Positions 35,501-45,480 of a DNA stretch of 64,000 bases are shown here, in pieces. Position numbers and translations under genes: made by a program. Each line of letters opens with the position of its first letter. Position 1 is the first letter of the stretch. Below the pieces are notes generated by a model. It searched no databases. It saw only the letters and a list, made by a program, of their open reading frames with translations, and was not told where the DNA came from. Source of the stretch: Caenorhabditis elegans (lineage: Eukaryota; Nematoda; Chromadorea; Rhabditida; Rhabditidae); contig NC_003280.10 of assembly GCF_000002985.6 (NCBI RefSeq), positions 13,388,501 to 13,452,500 on the forward strand, written 5' to 3'.

Positions 35501-35856
35501 AAAATCGTTTGCCCCACCCCTGTGATACGCCCACCAATGGCCGGAAAAAAGGGGAACTCGGCCATGACCAAAAAATTGGTGACCGAGTTTTATAAATTTT
35601 TGATTTTTATATATAAAATCTGAATTTTTATATATAAAACCCCATTTTCAACCGCTTTGTTTGTTGAAAAATCGCACCTCTATATAATTATGGTGGCCGA
35701 GTTTTCTCAATTTTCACGGCCACGTAGTAAAAATTTTTTTTCAGGAAACCCGAAAAACGACCGGAGTCTTCTACGCCATCGGTATTTTCGAAAAAGAACA
35801 AGACAATTCAACTTGACGATCACGACAGCTTCGATGACTTTGATTTTGGCATTTAA
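26529..35856 (+). CDS. CENP-S/MHF1-like histone-fold protein with long acidic tail, eight exons, 447 aa
   Basis: CENP-S (MHF1) pairs with CENP-X (MHF2) and acts at kinetochores and with FANCM in crosslink repair. Exons 26529-26586, 27357-27409, 30514-30759, 31828-32334, 33719-33838, 33894-34005, 34056-34191, 35745-35856; phases agree (1344 nt). Residues 38-125 match the CENP-S histone fold: ELKGALQLGVLK, WADDLARFVAHAGRQRVNMD, DISLLTRRNPDLL. Human CENP-S is 138 aa; this protein adds about 320 residues with basic KPRKRKK, acidic runs, and repeated DSFD-type motifs at 271, 335, 379 and 438. Intron 2 (27410-30513) hosts a calmodulin methyltransferase ORF. The assignment of the first two exons is by phase and splice signals only. 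The family call is from remembered similarity; the tail function is unknown. Confidence 0.85.
26850..27140 (+). repeat. CTACAGTACC array in MHF1-like intron 1
   Basis: About 27 degenerate copies of the 10-mer CTACAGTACC. The same unit forms arrays at 32580-33710 and 39540-40090. Confidence 0.85.
27528..28505 (+). CDS. Calmodulin-lysine N-methyltransferase (CAMKMT-like), nested in a host intron
   Basis: Trimethylates a lysine of calmodulin using S-adenosylmethionine. The frame is open from 27528 to TGA 28503-28505 without introns. Matches to human CAMKMT include the N-terminal RRNW segment (about 27618), FDNTGNVRIWPGSEALAW, the SAM-binding RILELGAGFLGLSSI, VTDGNMESVRSL, FDTILAADCVFF and LRPSGRAILSSPRRK, ending in PILVILQK. 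An in-frame TAG at 27525-27527 precedes it, and the first in-frame ATG is at 27735, which would drop the conserved RRNW part. Splicing of host exon 2 (phase 0) to the AG at 27526-27527 would supply an in-frame N terminus. It lies on the same strand as the MHF1-like host, in its intron 2. The enzyme call is solid; the start is not. Confidence 0.85.
   Translation: MHLKLSRGSTCTSSATSSAPSSTSSTRARRNWSVFSERLRETLSRVGGGGPSSTTDSLILFDVKRVGDCMWICERAASPPSSFDSSSSDSDDDSFLRIFKFFPPTPAVSLDTLASGFDNTGNVRIWPGSEALAWTILRDPNKILGPSLGDGDGGGHRRILELGAGFLGLSSILIACKVPDSSVWVTDGNMESVRSLEKIRNSNSSLDRCCHVRQLIWGAQELQQQHTFDTILAADCVFFSEHHESLMKCIHSHLRPSGRAILSSPRRKQSLQKFLDYVGTVWSDEFTVCIEPDLNLALEQKIGRIWMDGEEKDEKFPILVILQKI
28506..30513 (+). 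repeat. Remainder of host intron 2 after the methyltransferase ORF
   Basis: A GAGTACACGAG-type repeat at 28555-28580. Palindromic GATCTACAAAAAATGCGGG elements at 28618-28805 and 30240-30385. A 26-bp AATTATCGATTTTTTTGAAAATCGGC array of about 19 units at 28910-29405. Bases 29690-30015 read like a 3' UTR with AATAAA at about 30001. No further ORF is supported. Confidence 0.7.
30760..31827 (+). repeat. MHF1-like intron 3: GAAAATTTGAATTTCCCGCC repeats with a 520-bp duplication
   Basis: The block starting CCACGCCCC...ATGGGCGGGGCTTGATTT occurs at about 30840 and again at about 31360, each followed by runs of GAAAATTTGAATTTCCCGCC. GC-box palindromes are included. Confidence 0.7.
32580..33715 (+). 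repeat. Long CTACAGTACC array in MHF1-like intron 4
   Basis: About 110 degenerate 10-mers, organised into longer blocks; a block containing CACTACCTTTACAGTACACC recurs at least eight times. Open frames here are simple Tyr/Ser/Thr/Pro/Leu repeats. Confidence 0.9.
34345..35500. repeat. CCGGAATTTTTGATTTTCGGCAA array with 420-bp higher-order unit, intron 7
   Basis: About 30 units of 35-36 bp. Sequence lines from about 34411 to 34830 recur without visible differences from 34831 to 35250. The unit keeps the - strand open for 524 codons, but this is an artefact of the repeat. Confidence 0.88.
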
Positions 35857-36048
35857 TTTGTACAATACCTATATTATTTATTTATTTTTCCCTCATTTTC
35901 CCCCATTTCAACCCAAAATTTATTTCATGAATCAAATCTTCTTTTTTCATTGATTGCTTCACACTATGTTCCTTATTGAAAACGGTCCAGAAGCCCCATT
36001 TATCGTATTTTTAGGCCAAAAATTGCAGAATTCTCAGTAAATTTTCAG
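35857..36048 (+). other. Short intercistronic gap with trans-splice acceptor
   Basis: 192 bp between the MHF1-like stop and the next ATG, T-rich in the first half and ending ATTTTCAG at 36048. This size and layout fit an operon spacer with SL2-type splicing, though no experiment is available. Confidence 0.6.
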
Positions 36049-39000
36049 ATGGAAGAGCAGGAGCCGACGGAGCCGACGGCAATTAATGAGGAGACTCGAG
36101 CAATGGAAGAAGTGATTAACGCTTTTTTCTATTATGGAAGATATGGAGCCGAGAAAATGGTTTCGATGGTCGAGCAGATGAGGTGTTTAATTTTTTTCAA
36201 AAAATTTGAATATCCGACAAAAAATTTCACAGTAAAATTTGAATTTCCCCCGAATTTTTTTCAAACAATTTGACAGTAAAATTTGAATTTACCCGAATTT
36301 TTTTCAAAACATTTGAATTCCCGCCAAAAAATTTCACAGAAAATTGAAAATTGGAAGTACATTTTTGACATAACCGGAAATTTGAAAATTTGAAAAAAAA
36401 AATTTTTTTTCGAAAAAGTGTACCCTTTGAAAGAAAAACCCCCCGAAGAAAATCGATAATTTTCAGATTTTTCAGAAAAATTCCAAATGATCATCAATTA
36501 TTGCTCGGCGGACAATTCAAGGAGCACATACGTAATATGAAGGAAAAAGTGGAGCACAATAGCCAGTATAGAATAGAGAGCTTTTTCAATTTTTTAATTG
36601 AAAATTTTCCAGAATCCTGAGAATGATTGCGAATAGCTGTGCGGGAATGTTCGGAGAGGATCATTTGAGAGCTATGAGAATTCATCAGACAAGGTTCTCG
36701 AGAAGTTTGAGCTTTTTTTGGAAAAAATTCGGGAAAAAATTGGAAAAGTTGAAAAAAAAAGAGAAAAAAACATGGAAATTATTGCAAAAAACAGAGAAAA
36801 AATAATGTCTTTTCTTAGATTTTTTTTTTTGGAAAATCCTGAAAAAAAGTGAAATTTTGAAAAAAATTTACTTTTTTTCAGATTTTCTGAAAAAAAAACA
36901 TTATAAAAAGAAAATTGTAAGTAAAATTAAAATTTTTGAAAAAAAAGTACAATTCTGAAAAAAGACAAAATTAGGACTTTTAGAAAAAAAATTAAATAAA
37001 TTTGAAAAAAAAAAAATTAATTTTTGAAAACAATTATATATATTTTTTCAGGTTTTCAGAGAATTTGTCCTTAGAACTTCCATTTTTCTGGAAAAATTGG
37101 AAATTCTGAAAAACAATTCTATAAAAAATTTTATAATTGTTAAAACTAAAAAAAAAAAGTTTTGGAGAATTAAAAAAAAATTGATAAAATAAAAATAAAA
37201 AACTGACAAATTTTTATAATTTCAGTCGAAATTTCGAAAAGGATAAAAAATTGAGAAATATTGGAAATTTTTGAAAAAAAAAACCCCATCAAAAACTATG
37301 TTAAAGTGGCAAAAATGACAATTTATGGCAAAAAATCACAATGTTGAAACTCCTCTAAAATGGTTAATTTTATAGTTAGAGGTCTCAAAAATGATCTACA
37401 AACACTAAAAAATTGCCCTTTTTCAATTTCCAGTAGTTTCGAACGTTTTCAGAAAAATATTTTTTTTTGCCCAAAAAAAAGGACAGTCGATGGCTGAAAA
37501 ATCAAAACGGGCAAAAATAAAAAGTTGTCTAATTTTGTTGAAAACGGGTAATTCATATATGCAATCTAAACTTTAGGATAGGAAAAATAGAAAATTCTAA
37601 GAAAACCTTTTCAAATATGGAAATTATTTTTTGGAAATTATTGGAAAAATTTTAAATTTTGAAAAAAAAAACAAATTTTTTTCTAAATTTCAGACGCCCA
37701 TCATCAGACTTCATGTCAAAAGTGTTCAGCACAATGCGTCAAATCTGTCGTGAATGGTCTTCAGAAGGCCAACCGGAACGTGAAGCCACATTCAAGCCAA
37801 TCATCGATCAGCTCACCGAGCTTTACCCACCGGAGACCCACCCCCGTCACAATGTTCGGATTCTTGTTCCGGGCTGTGGTCTGGGTCGGTTGGCTTATGA
37901 TTTGATGGAACAGGGATTTACGGTTCAGGGAAATGAATTCGCATTTTTCATGCTGTTCACATCATTTTTTATTATCAATAATTGCAAACAGGTGGGTAGA
38001 AATTTGAAAAATTCGAAAAAAAAATCGATAAAATCGACCCCATTTTTTTAATTATTCACTTAAATTATTTCACTTGCCGGAAAAATGGAAAATTGCAGAA
38101 AATTAAAATTTCCGGCAAATCGGCAAATTGCAGAAAATTAAAAATTTCCGGCAAAACGGCAAAATGGCGAATTGCTCGAAATAAAAATTTCCGGCAAATC
38201 GGCAATTTGCCGGAATCGAAAATTTCCGGCAAATCGGCAAATCGGAAAATTGCTGAAAATTAAAATTTCCGGCAAATTGCTCAAAATTAAAATTTCCGGC
38301 AAATCGGCAATTTGCTGAAAATTAAAATTTCCGGCAAATCGGCAACATGCTGAAAATTAAAAATTCCGACAAAACGGCAAATTGCCGGAATTGAAAATTT
38401 CCGGCAAATCGGCAAATTGCTGAAAATTAAAAATTCCGACAAAACGGCAAATCGGCAAATTGCTCGAAATAAAAATTTCCGGCAAAACGGCAAAATGGCG
38501 AATTGCTCGAAATAAAAATTTCCGACAAATCGGCAAATTGCCGGAATTGAAAATTTCCGGCAAATCGGCAAATTGCTGAAAATTTAAATTTCCGGCAAAT
38601 TGCTGAAAATTAAAATTTCCGGCAAATTGCTCAAAATGAAAATTTCCGGCAAATCGGCAGTTTGCCGGAATTACAAATTTCCGGCAAATGGTCAAAATGG
38701 CGAATTGCTCGAAATAAAAATTTCCGGCAAATCGGCAAATTGCCGCAATTGAAAATTTCCGGCAAATCGGCAAATTGCTGAAAATTTAAATTTCCGGCAA
38801 ATCGGCAAATCGACAAATTGCCGGAATTGAAAATTTCCGTCAAATCGTTAAAAAAATGTAGAAAATTCAAACTTAATTCGGTCATTTCTTTGATTTTTTA
38901 AAAAATTGAAAAAAAAATCATTAAAAATTTAGGAAATTTTTCAAATTTTTTAAGCAGTTATACATGTGTTATATGTATAATTTTTTGCTCGTTTTTCAGG

Positions 39001-40418
39001 AAAATCAATTCACAATCTACCCATTCGTATTTGACAAGAACAACAGTTGGAACTATTCGGATCAACTTCGGCCTGTCACCTTCCCGGATAAGGCTCCAGT
39101 CTCCAAGAAGGATCCCAACCACCGCCGAGCTTCATTCTCGATTTGTGCTGGTGATTTTCTGGAAGTTGTTAAGGATACGACGTTTGATGTGATTGTTACC
39201 GCATGGTTTATCGATACTGCACATAATGTGCTCGAGTACATTGGTACGGGATGGATGGATATAGAAAATTGGAAAAAAAAATATCTTAAAGTACCGCTGC
39301 ACTACTACCTAAAAATTTGAATTCCCGCCAAAAAACTGTGTTCTCAAAAAATTTTAATTTTTTCAAAAATTTATTTATTTATTTATTTATTTTTTTGTTC
39401 AAGAATTGGTAAAAAAGGAAAAAAAAATTAGAAAAATTCATAATTTTTCGTAAAAAATAAGAATTTTTTTGAAAACAGAAATTACTGGATATTCTGAAAT
39501 TATTTTTCTACATTTTCGATTAAAACAACTAAAAATGATACAGTACCCCTACAGTACTCCTACAGTACCTTTGTAGTACCCCTGCAGAGCTTCAACAGTA
39601 CTCCTACCGTACCCCTACAGTACCCCTGCAGTACCCCCACAATTATTTTACAGTACCCCTACAGTACCCCTACAGCACCCGTACAGTACCTGTAGTACAG
39701 TACTCCTACAGTACCCCCGCAGTACTTTTACAACACCCCTACAGTACTCCTACAGTATCCCTGCTGAACTCCTATAGTACTCCACAGTACTTCTACAGTG
39801 CTCCTACAATACCCTTACAGTACTCCTACCGTACCCCTACAGTACCCCTGGAGTACCCGTACAGTACTCCTACAGTATCCCTGCTGAACTTCTATAGTAC
39901 CCCAAAGTACTTCTACAGTGCTCCTACAATACCCCTACAGTACTCCTACCGTACCCCTGGAGCCCCACCACCACCTCCCACAGTACTCCTACAGTACCCC
40001 CACAGTAGTCCTACAGTACTCCTACAGTACTCTTTCAGTACCCCCTTTAGTAGTCTACAATGCCTTTTCAGTAGCGCTACAGTTGAAAAATATTAGAAAA
40101 ATTAGAAAAATCTGAAAAAAAAACCGACGTTTTTAAAAATTATTAATTCTTCCAGACGCCATCTACTCGACCCTCGAACCCGGCGGCGTCTGGATCAACG
40201 TGGGACCGCTGACGTGGCACTTCTCCGACACACCCGACGAAGCATCCATCGAACTACCGTACTCGGTGATCATGGAAATGATTCGAAAGAAGGGATTCCA
40301 AGTTGTGGAGGAACGAGTCATCGACAGTAAATACACTGTTAATCGACGGGCGATGCAATTCAATCAATTCGCGTGTGCCTATTTTTATGCGAGAAAACCC
40401 GAGAAGACTGATGAATAA
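36049..40418 (+). CDS. Carnosine N-methyltransferase-like protein (N2227/CARNMT1 family), six exons, 369 aa
   Basis: SAM-dependent methyltransferase; the human member methylates carnosine and histidine in proteins. Exons 36049-36182, 36476-36565, 36613-36693, 37694-37991, 39000-39243, 40156-40418; phases agree (1110 nt). The SAM motif is ILVPGCGLGRLAYDL at about 158-172. Other family blocks are VQGNEFAFFMLF, FSICAGDFLEV, WFIDTAHNVLEYI, LEPGGVWINVGPLTWHF and SIELPYSVIMEMI, with the C-terminal ACAYFYARKP. The start follows an acceptor at 36048. It is probably the last gene of an operon with the MHF1-like gene. Introns 3-5 carry arrays of three repeat families. Confidence 0.93.
37295..37620 (+). 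repeat. Dispersed repeat 'R' copy 1, in CARNMT1-like intron 3
   Basis: Contains AGTGGCAAAAATGACAATTT, TTATAGTTAGAGG, TTGCCCTTTTTCAATTTCCA and GTTGAAAACGGGTAATTCAT. Further copies lie at 40576-41010, 44955-45340 and 51545-52060. The rest of the intron (36694-37693) is A-rich filler. Confidence 0.8.
38080..38850 (+). repeat. CCGGCAAATCGGCAAATTG array in CARNMT1-like intron 4
   Basis: About 22 units of 30-36 bp, reverse orientation relative to the arrays in the topoisomerase introns. Confidence 0.85.
39540..40090 (+). repeat. CTACAGTACC array in CARNMT1-like intron 5
   Basis: About 50 degenerate 10-mers, interrupted by a GGAGCCCCACCACCACC piece near 39958. A 100-bp block starting ACAGTACTCCTACAGTATCC is duplicated (about 39740 and 39865). 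Confidence 0.85.
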
Positions 40419-40439
40419 TTTTATTTATTTATTTTTTAT

Positions 40440-40575
40440 TATGAGTGAAAAACCATAAAACATTTATTACATTACAAATTTCATTTTAAAAACGAACAGA
40501 ACAACAAGAAACAGATAATCAGTGATAGTCTAAATCCTAAAAAATCCAATCAATTTAACTATGGGATTGTCGATT
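40440..40575. repeat. Duplicated copy of the 3' end of the DUF2358-like gene
   Basis: Matches 45370-45500 in the same orientation: GAGTGAAAA, CATTTATTAC, AAACGAACAGAACAACAA, CAGTGAT.. CTAAATCCTAAAAAAT and TTTAACTATG..ATTGTCGAT. The copy includes the equivalent of the last few codons and stop of the - strand gene. It sits just after the CARNMT1-like stop and so may form part of its 3' UTR in antisense. Confidence 0.75.
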
Positions 40576-41010
40576 AAAAAGTGGCAAAAATCACAATTTA
40601 TGGCAAAAAATCACAATTTTGAAACTCTTCTAAAATGGTCTCTTTTATAGTTAGAGGACTCAAAATTGATCTACAAACACTTAAAAGTTGCCCTTTTTCA
40701 ATTTCCAGTAGTTTCGAACGTTTTCAGAAAAATCTTTTTTTTTTGCCCAAAAAAAAGACAGTCATTAGATGGCCAAAAAAAATTTGGGCAAAAATAAAAA
40801 GTTGTATAAATTTGTTGAAAACGGGTAACTCATGTATGCTGAATTCAGAAAATCTAGGTTTAACCCATCAAAAACTATTGAAAAGTGGCAAAAATGACAA
40901 TTTATGGCAAAAAATCACAATTTTGAAAATACTCTAAAATGGTTATTTTTAAAGTTAGAGGACTCAAAATTAGTTTGCAAACACTATAAAACTGCCTTTT
41001 TTCAGTTTTA
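40576..41010 (+). repeat. Dispersed repeat 'R' copy 2 (with a partial second unit)
   Basis: Same landmarks as copy 1. After GTTGAAAACGGGTAACTCAT a second unit starts at about 40875 and is interrupted by the satellite. Confidence 0.8.
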
Positions 41011-41039
41011 TTAGTAATTTATTATTATTTTTATTAGTT

Positions 41040-44000
41040 ATTAGTAATTATTTCTAAGTGTTTATTGTCTCAGAGCCAACTCTGAAAAAACAGATTTTTT
41101 TTGGAAAATTTCAAAAAAATCGTAGAAATTCGATTTTTGACATATCTATTCTCTCTTTTTTTTAAACATGTAGTTCAGTGAATAGGTGACTCGAAAATAT
41201 ATTGCTGGTAATTATTTCTAAGTGTTTATTGTCTCAGAGCCAACTCTGAAAAAACAGATTTTTTTTGGAAAATTTCAAAAAAATCGTAGAAATTCGATTT
41301 TTGACATATCTATTCTCTCTTTTTTTTTAAACATGTAGTTCAGTGAATAGGTGACTCGAAAATATATTGCTGGTAATTATTTCTAAGTGTTTATTGTCTC
41401 AGAGCCAACTCTGAAAAAACAGATTTTTTTTGGAAAATTTCAAAAAAATCGTAGAAATTCGATTTTTGACATATCTATTCTCTCTTTTTTTTTAAACATG
41501 TAGTTCAGTGAATAGGTGACTCGAAAATATATTGCTGGTAATTATTTCTAAGTGTTTATTGTCTCAGAGCCAACTCTGAAAAAACAGATTTTTTTTCGAA
41601 AATTTCAAAAAGTTAGCAGAAATTCGATTTTTGACATATCTATTCTCTCTTTTTTTTTTAAACATGTAGTTCAGTGAATAGGTGACTCGAAAATATATTG
41701 CTGGTAATTATTTCTAAGTGTTTATTGTCTCAGAGCCAACTCTGAAAAAACAGATTTTTTTTCGAAAATTTCAAAAAAATCGTAGAAATTCGATTTTTGA
41801 CATATCTATTCTCTCTTTTTTTTTTAAACATGTAGTTCAGTGAATAGGTGACTCGAAAATATATTGCTGGTAATTATTTCTAAGTGTTTATTGTCTCAGA
41901 GCCAACTCTGAAAAAACAGATTTTTTTTCGAAAATTTCAAAAAAATCGTAGAAATTCGATTTTTGACATATCTATTCTCTCTTTTTTTTTTAAACATGTA
42001 GTTCAGTGAATAGGTGACTCGAAAATATATTGCTGGTAATTATTTCTAAGTGTTTATTGTCTCAGAGCCAACTCTGAAAAAACAGATTTTTTTTGGAAAA
42101 TTTCAAAAAAATCGTAGAAATTCGATTTTTGACATATCTATTCTCTCTTTTTTTTTAAACATGTAGTTCAGTGAATAGGTGACTCGAAAATATATTGCTG
42201 GTAATTATTTCTAAGTGTTTATTGTCTCAGAGCCAACTCTGAAAAAACAGATTTTTTTTGGAAAATTTCAAAAAAATCGTAGAAATTCGATTTTTGACAT
42301 ATCTATTCTCTCTTTTTTTTTAAACATGTAGTTCAGTGAATAGGTGACTCGAAAATATATTGCTGGTAATTATTTCTAAGTGTTTATTGTCTCAGAGCCA
42401 ACTCTGAAAAAACAGATTTTTTTTCGAAAATTTCAAAAAGTTAGCAGAAATTCGATTTTTGACATATCTATTCTCTCTTTTTTTTTTTAACATGTAGTTC
42501 AGTGAATAGGTGACTCGAAAATATATTGCTGGTAATTATTTCTAAGTGTTTATTGTCTCAGAGCCAACTCTGAAAAAACAGATTTTTTTTCGAAAATTTC
42601 AAAAAAATCGTAGAAATTCGATTTTTGACATATCTATTCTCTCTTTTTTTTTAAACATGTAGTTCAGTGAATAGGTGACTCGAAAATATATTGCTGGTAA
42701 TTATTTCTAAGTGTTTATTGTCTCAGAGCCAACTCTGAAAAAACAGATTTTTTTTGGAAAATTTCAAAAAAATCGTAGAAATTCGATTTTTGACATATCT
42801 ATTCTCTCTTTTTTTTTAAACATGTAGTTCAGTGAATAGGTGACTCGAAAATATATTGCTGGTAATTATTTCTAAGTGTTTATTGTCTCAGAGCCAACTC
42901 TGAAAAAACAGATTTTTTTTCGAAAATTTCAAAAAAATCGTAGAAATTCGATTTTTGACATATCTATTCTCTCTTTTTTTTTAAACATGTAGTTCAGTGA
43001 ATAGGTGACTCGAAAATATATTGCTGGTAATTATTTCTAAGTGTTTATTGTCTCAGAGCCAACTCTGAAAAAACAGATTTTTTTTCGAAAATTTCAAAAA
43101 GTTAGCAGAAATTCGATTTTTGACATATCTATTCTCTCTTTTTTTTTTAAACATGTAGTTCAGTGAATAGGTGACTCGAAAATATATTGCTGGTAATTAT
43201 TTCTAAGTGTTTATTGTCTCAGAGCCAACTCTGAAAAAACAGATTTTTTTTGGAAAATTTCAAAAAAATCGTAGAAATTCGATTTTTGACATATCTATTC
43301 TCTCTTTTTTTTTAAACATGTAGTTCAGTGAATAGGTGACTCGAAAATATATTGCTGGTAATTATTTCTAAGTGTTTATTGTCTCAGAGCCAACTCTGAA
43401 AAAACAGATTTTTTTTGGAAAATTTCAAAAAAATCGTAGAAATTCGATTTTTGACATATCTATTCTCTCTTTTTTTTTAAACATGTAGTTCAGTGAATAG
43501 GTGACTCGAAAATATATTGCTGGTAATTATTTCTAAGTGTTTATTGTCTCAGAGCCAACTCTGAAAAAACAGATTTTTTTTCGAAAATTTCAAAAAGTTA
43601 GCAGAAATTCGATTTTTGACATATCTATTCTCTCTTTTTTTTTTAAACATGTAGTTCAGTGAATAGGTGACTCGAAAATATATTGCTGGTAATTATTTCT
43701 AAGTGTTTATTGTCTCAGAGCCAACTCTGAAAAAACAGATTTTTTTTGGAAAATTTCAAAAAAATCGTAGAAATTCGATTTTTGACATATCTATTCTCTC
43801 TTTTTTTTTTAAACATGTAGTTCAGTGAATAGGTGACTCGAAAATATATTGCTGGTAATTATTTCTAAGTGTTTATTGTCTCAGAGCCAACTCTGAAAAA
43901 ACAGATTTTTTTTCGAAAATTTCAAAAAAATCGTAGAAATTCGATTTTTGACATATCTATTCTCTCTTTTTTTTTAAACATGTAGTTCAGTGAATAGGTG

Positions 44001-44950
44001 ACTCGAAAATATATTGCTGGTAATTATTTCTAAGTGTTTATTGTCTCAGAGCCAACTCTGAAAAAACAGATTTTTTTTGGAAAATTTCAAAAAAATCGTA
44101 GAAATTCGATTTTTGACATATCTATTCTCTCTTTTTTTTTAAACATGTAGTTCAGTGAATAGGTGACTCGAAAATATATTGCTGGTAATTATTTCTAAGT
44201 GTTTATTGTCTCAGAGCCAACTCTGAAAAAACAGATTTTTTTTCGAAAATTTCAAAAAGTTAGCAGAAATTCGATTTTTGACATATCTATTCTCTCTTTT
44301 TTTTTTAAACATGTAGTTCAGTGAATAGGTGACTCGAAAATATATTGCTGGTAATTATTTCTAAGTGTTTATTGTCTCAGAGCCAACTCTGAAAAAACAG
44401 ATTTTTTTTGGAAAATTTCAAAAAAATCGTAGAAATTCGATTTTTGACATATCTATTCTCTCTTTTTTTTTTAAACATGTAGTTCAGTGAATAGGTGACT
44501 CGAAAATATATTGCTGGTAATTATTTCTAAGTGTTTATTGTCTCAGAGCCAACTCTGAAAAAACAGATTTTTTTTCGAAAATTTCAAAAAAATCGTAGAA
44601 ATTCGATTTTTGACATATCTATTCTCTCTTTTTTTTTAAACATGTAGTTCAGTGAATAGGTGACTCGAAAATATATTGCTGGTAATTATTTCTAAGTGTT
44701 TATTGTCTCAGAGCCAACTCTGAAAAAACAGATTTTTTTTGAAAAATTTCAAAAAAATCGTAGAAATTCGATTTTTGGCATATCTATTCTCTCTTTTTTT
44801 TTAAACATGTAGTTCAGTGAATAGGTGACTCGAAAATATATTGCTGGTAATTATTTCTAAGTGTTTATTGTCTCAGAGCCAACTCTGAAAAAACAGATTT
44901 TTTTTCGAAAATTTCAAAAAAATCGTAGAAATTTGATTTTTGACATATCT
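41040..44950. repeat. 165-bp satellite, about 24 tandem copies
   Basis: Unit landmarks: GGTAATTATTTCTAAGTGTT, TCTCAGAGCCAACTCTGA, CATGTAGTTCAGTGAATAGG, CTCGAAAATATATTGCT. Starts are spaced 164-166 bp. Units differ mainly at one site (GGAAAATTTC versus CGAAAATTTC), at AAAAAATCGTAG versus AAAAAGTTAGCAG, and in T-run length. It contains a perfect short palindrome CAGAGCCAACTCTG (one mismatch). No coding frame. Confidence 0.95.
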
Positions 44951-44954
44951 ATTC

Positions 44955-45340
44955 ACTTTTTCGACCGTTTTCCGAAAAATTATGTTTTTGCCCGAAAAAA
45001 AGGACAGTCATTAGTTGGCTGAAAAAAATTTGGGCAAAAATAAAAAGTTGTATAAATTTGTTGAAAACGGGTAATTCATGTACGCTAAATTCAGAAAATC
45101 TAGGCTTAACCCATCAAAAACAATGTTAAAGTGGCAAAAATGACAATTTATGGCAAAAAATCACAATTTTGAAACGCCTCTAAAATGGTTAATTTTATAG
45201 TTAGAGGACTCAAAAATGATCTACAAACACTAAAAAATTGCCCTTTTTCAACTTCCAGTAGTTTCGAACATTTTCAGAAAAAATCTTTTTTTTGCCCAAA
45301 AAAAAGGGCAGTCTGATGGCTGGCTGAAGATGGCTGAAAA
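44955..45340 (+). repeat. Dispersed repeat 'R' copy 3, right flank of the satellite
   Basis: Resumes the R sequence (TTTTGCCCGAAAAAAAGGAC, GTTGAAAACGGGTAATTCAT, AGTGGCAAAAATGACAATTT). The satellite therefore sits between R copies. Confidence 0.8.
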
Positions 45341-45390
45341 AAAGATGTTTTATGGTTTTGTAGTTTGAGTGAAAAGATTCATAAAAAATG

Positions 45391-45396
45391 TTTATT
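45391..45396 (-). terminator. Polyadenylation signal of the DUF2358-like gene
   Basis: TTTATT on the + strand is AATAAA on the - strand, 85 bp past the stop codon at 45481-45483. Confidence 0.55.
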
Positions 45397-45480
45397 ACGT
45401 TAAAAATTTCTAAAAAACGAACAGAACAACAAAAAAACAGAAAATCAGTAATCGCCTAAATCCTAAAAAATTCATTTAAT

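Noticed and set aside
33997..35571. 524- and 407-codon - strand ORFs
   Set aside because: Translation is a simple repeat of KSANCRKSKIPANRQIAE type, produced by a 36-bp DNA repeat inside a defined intron; no homology and no start context.
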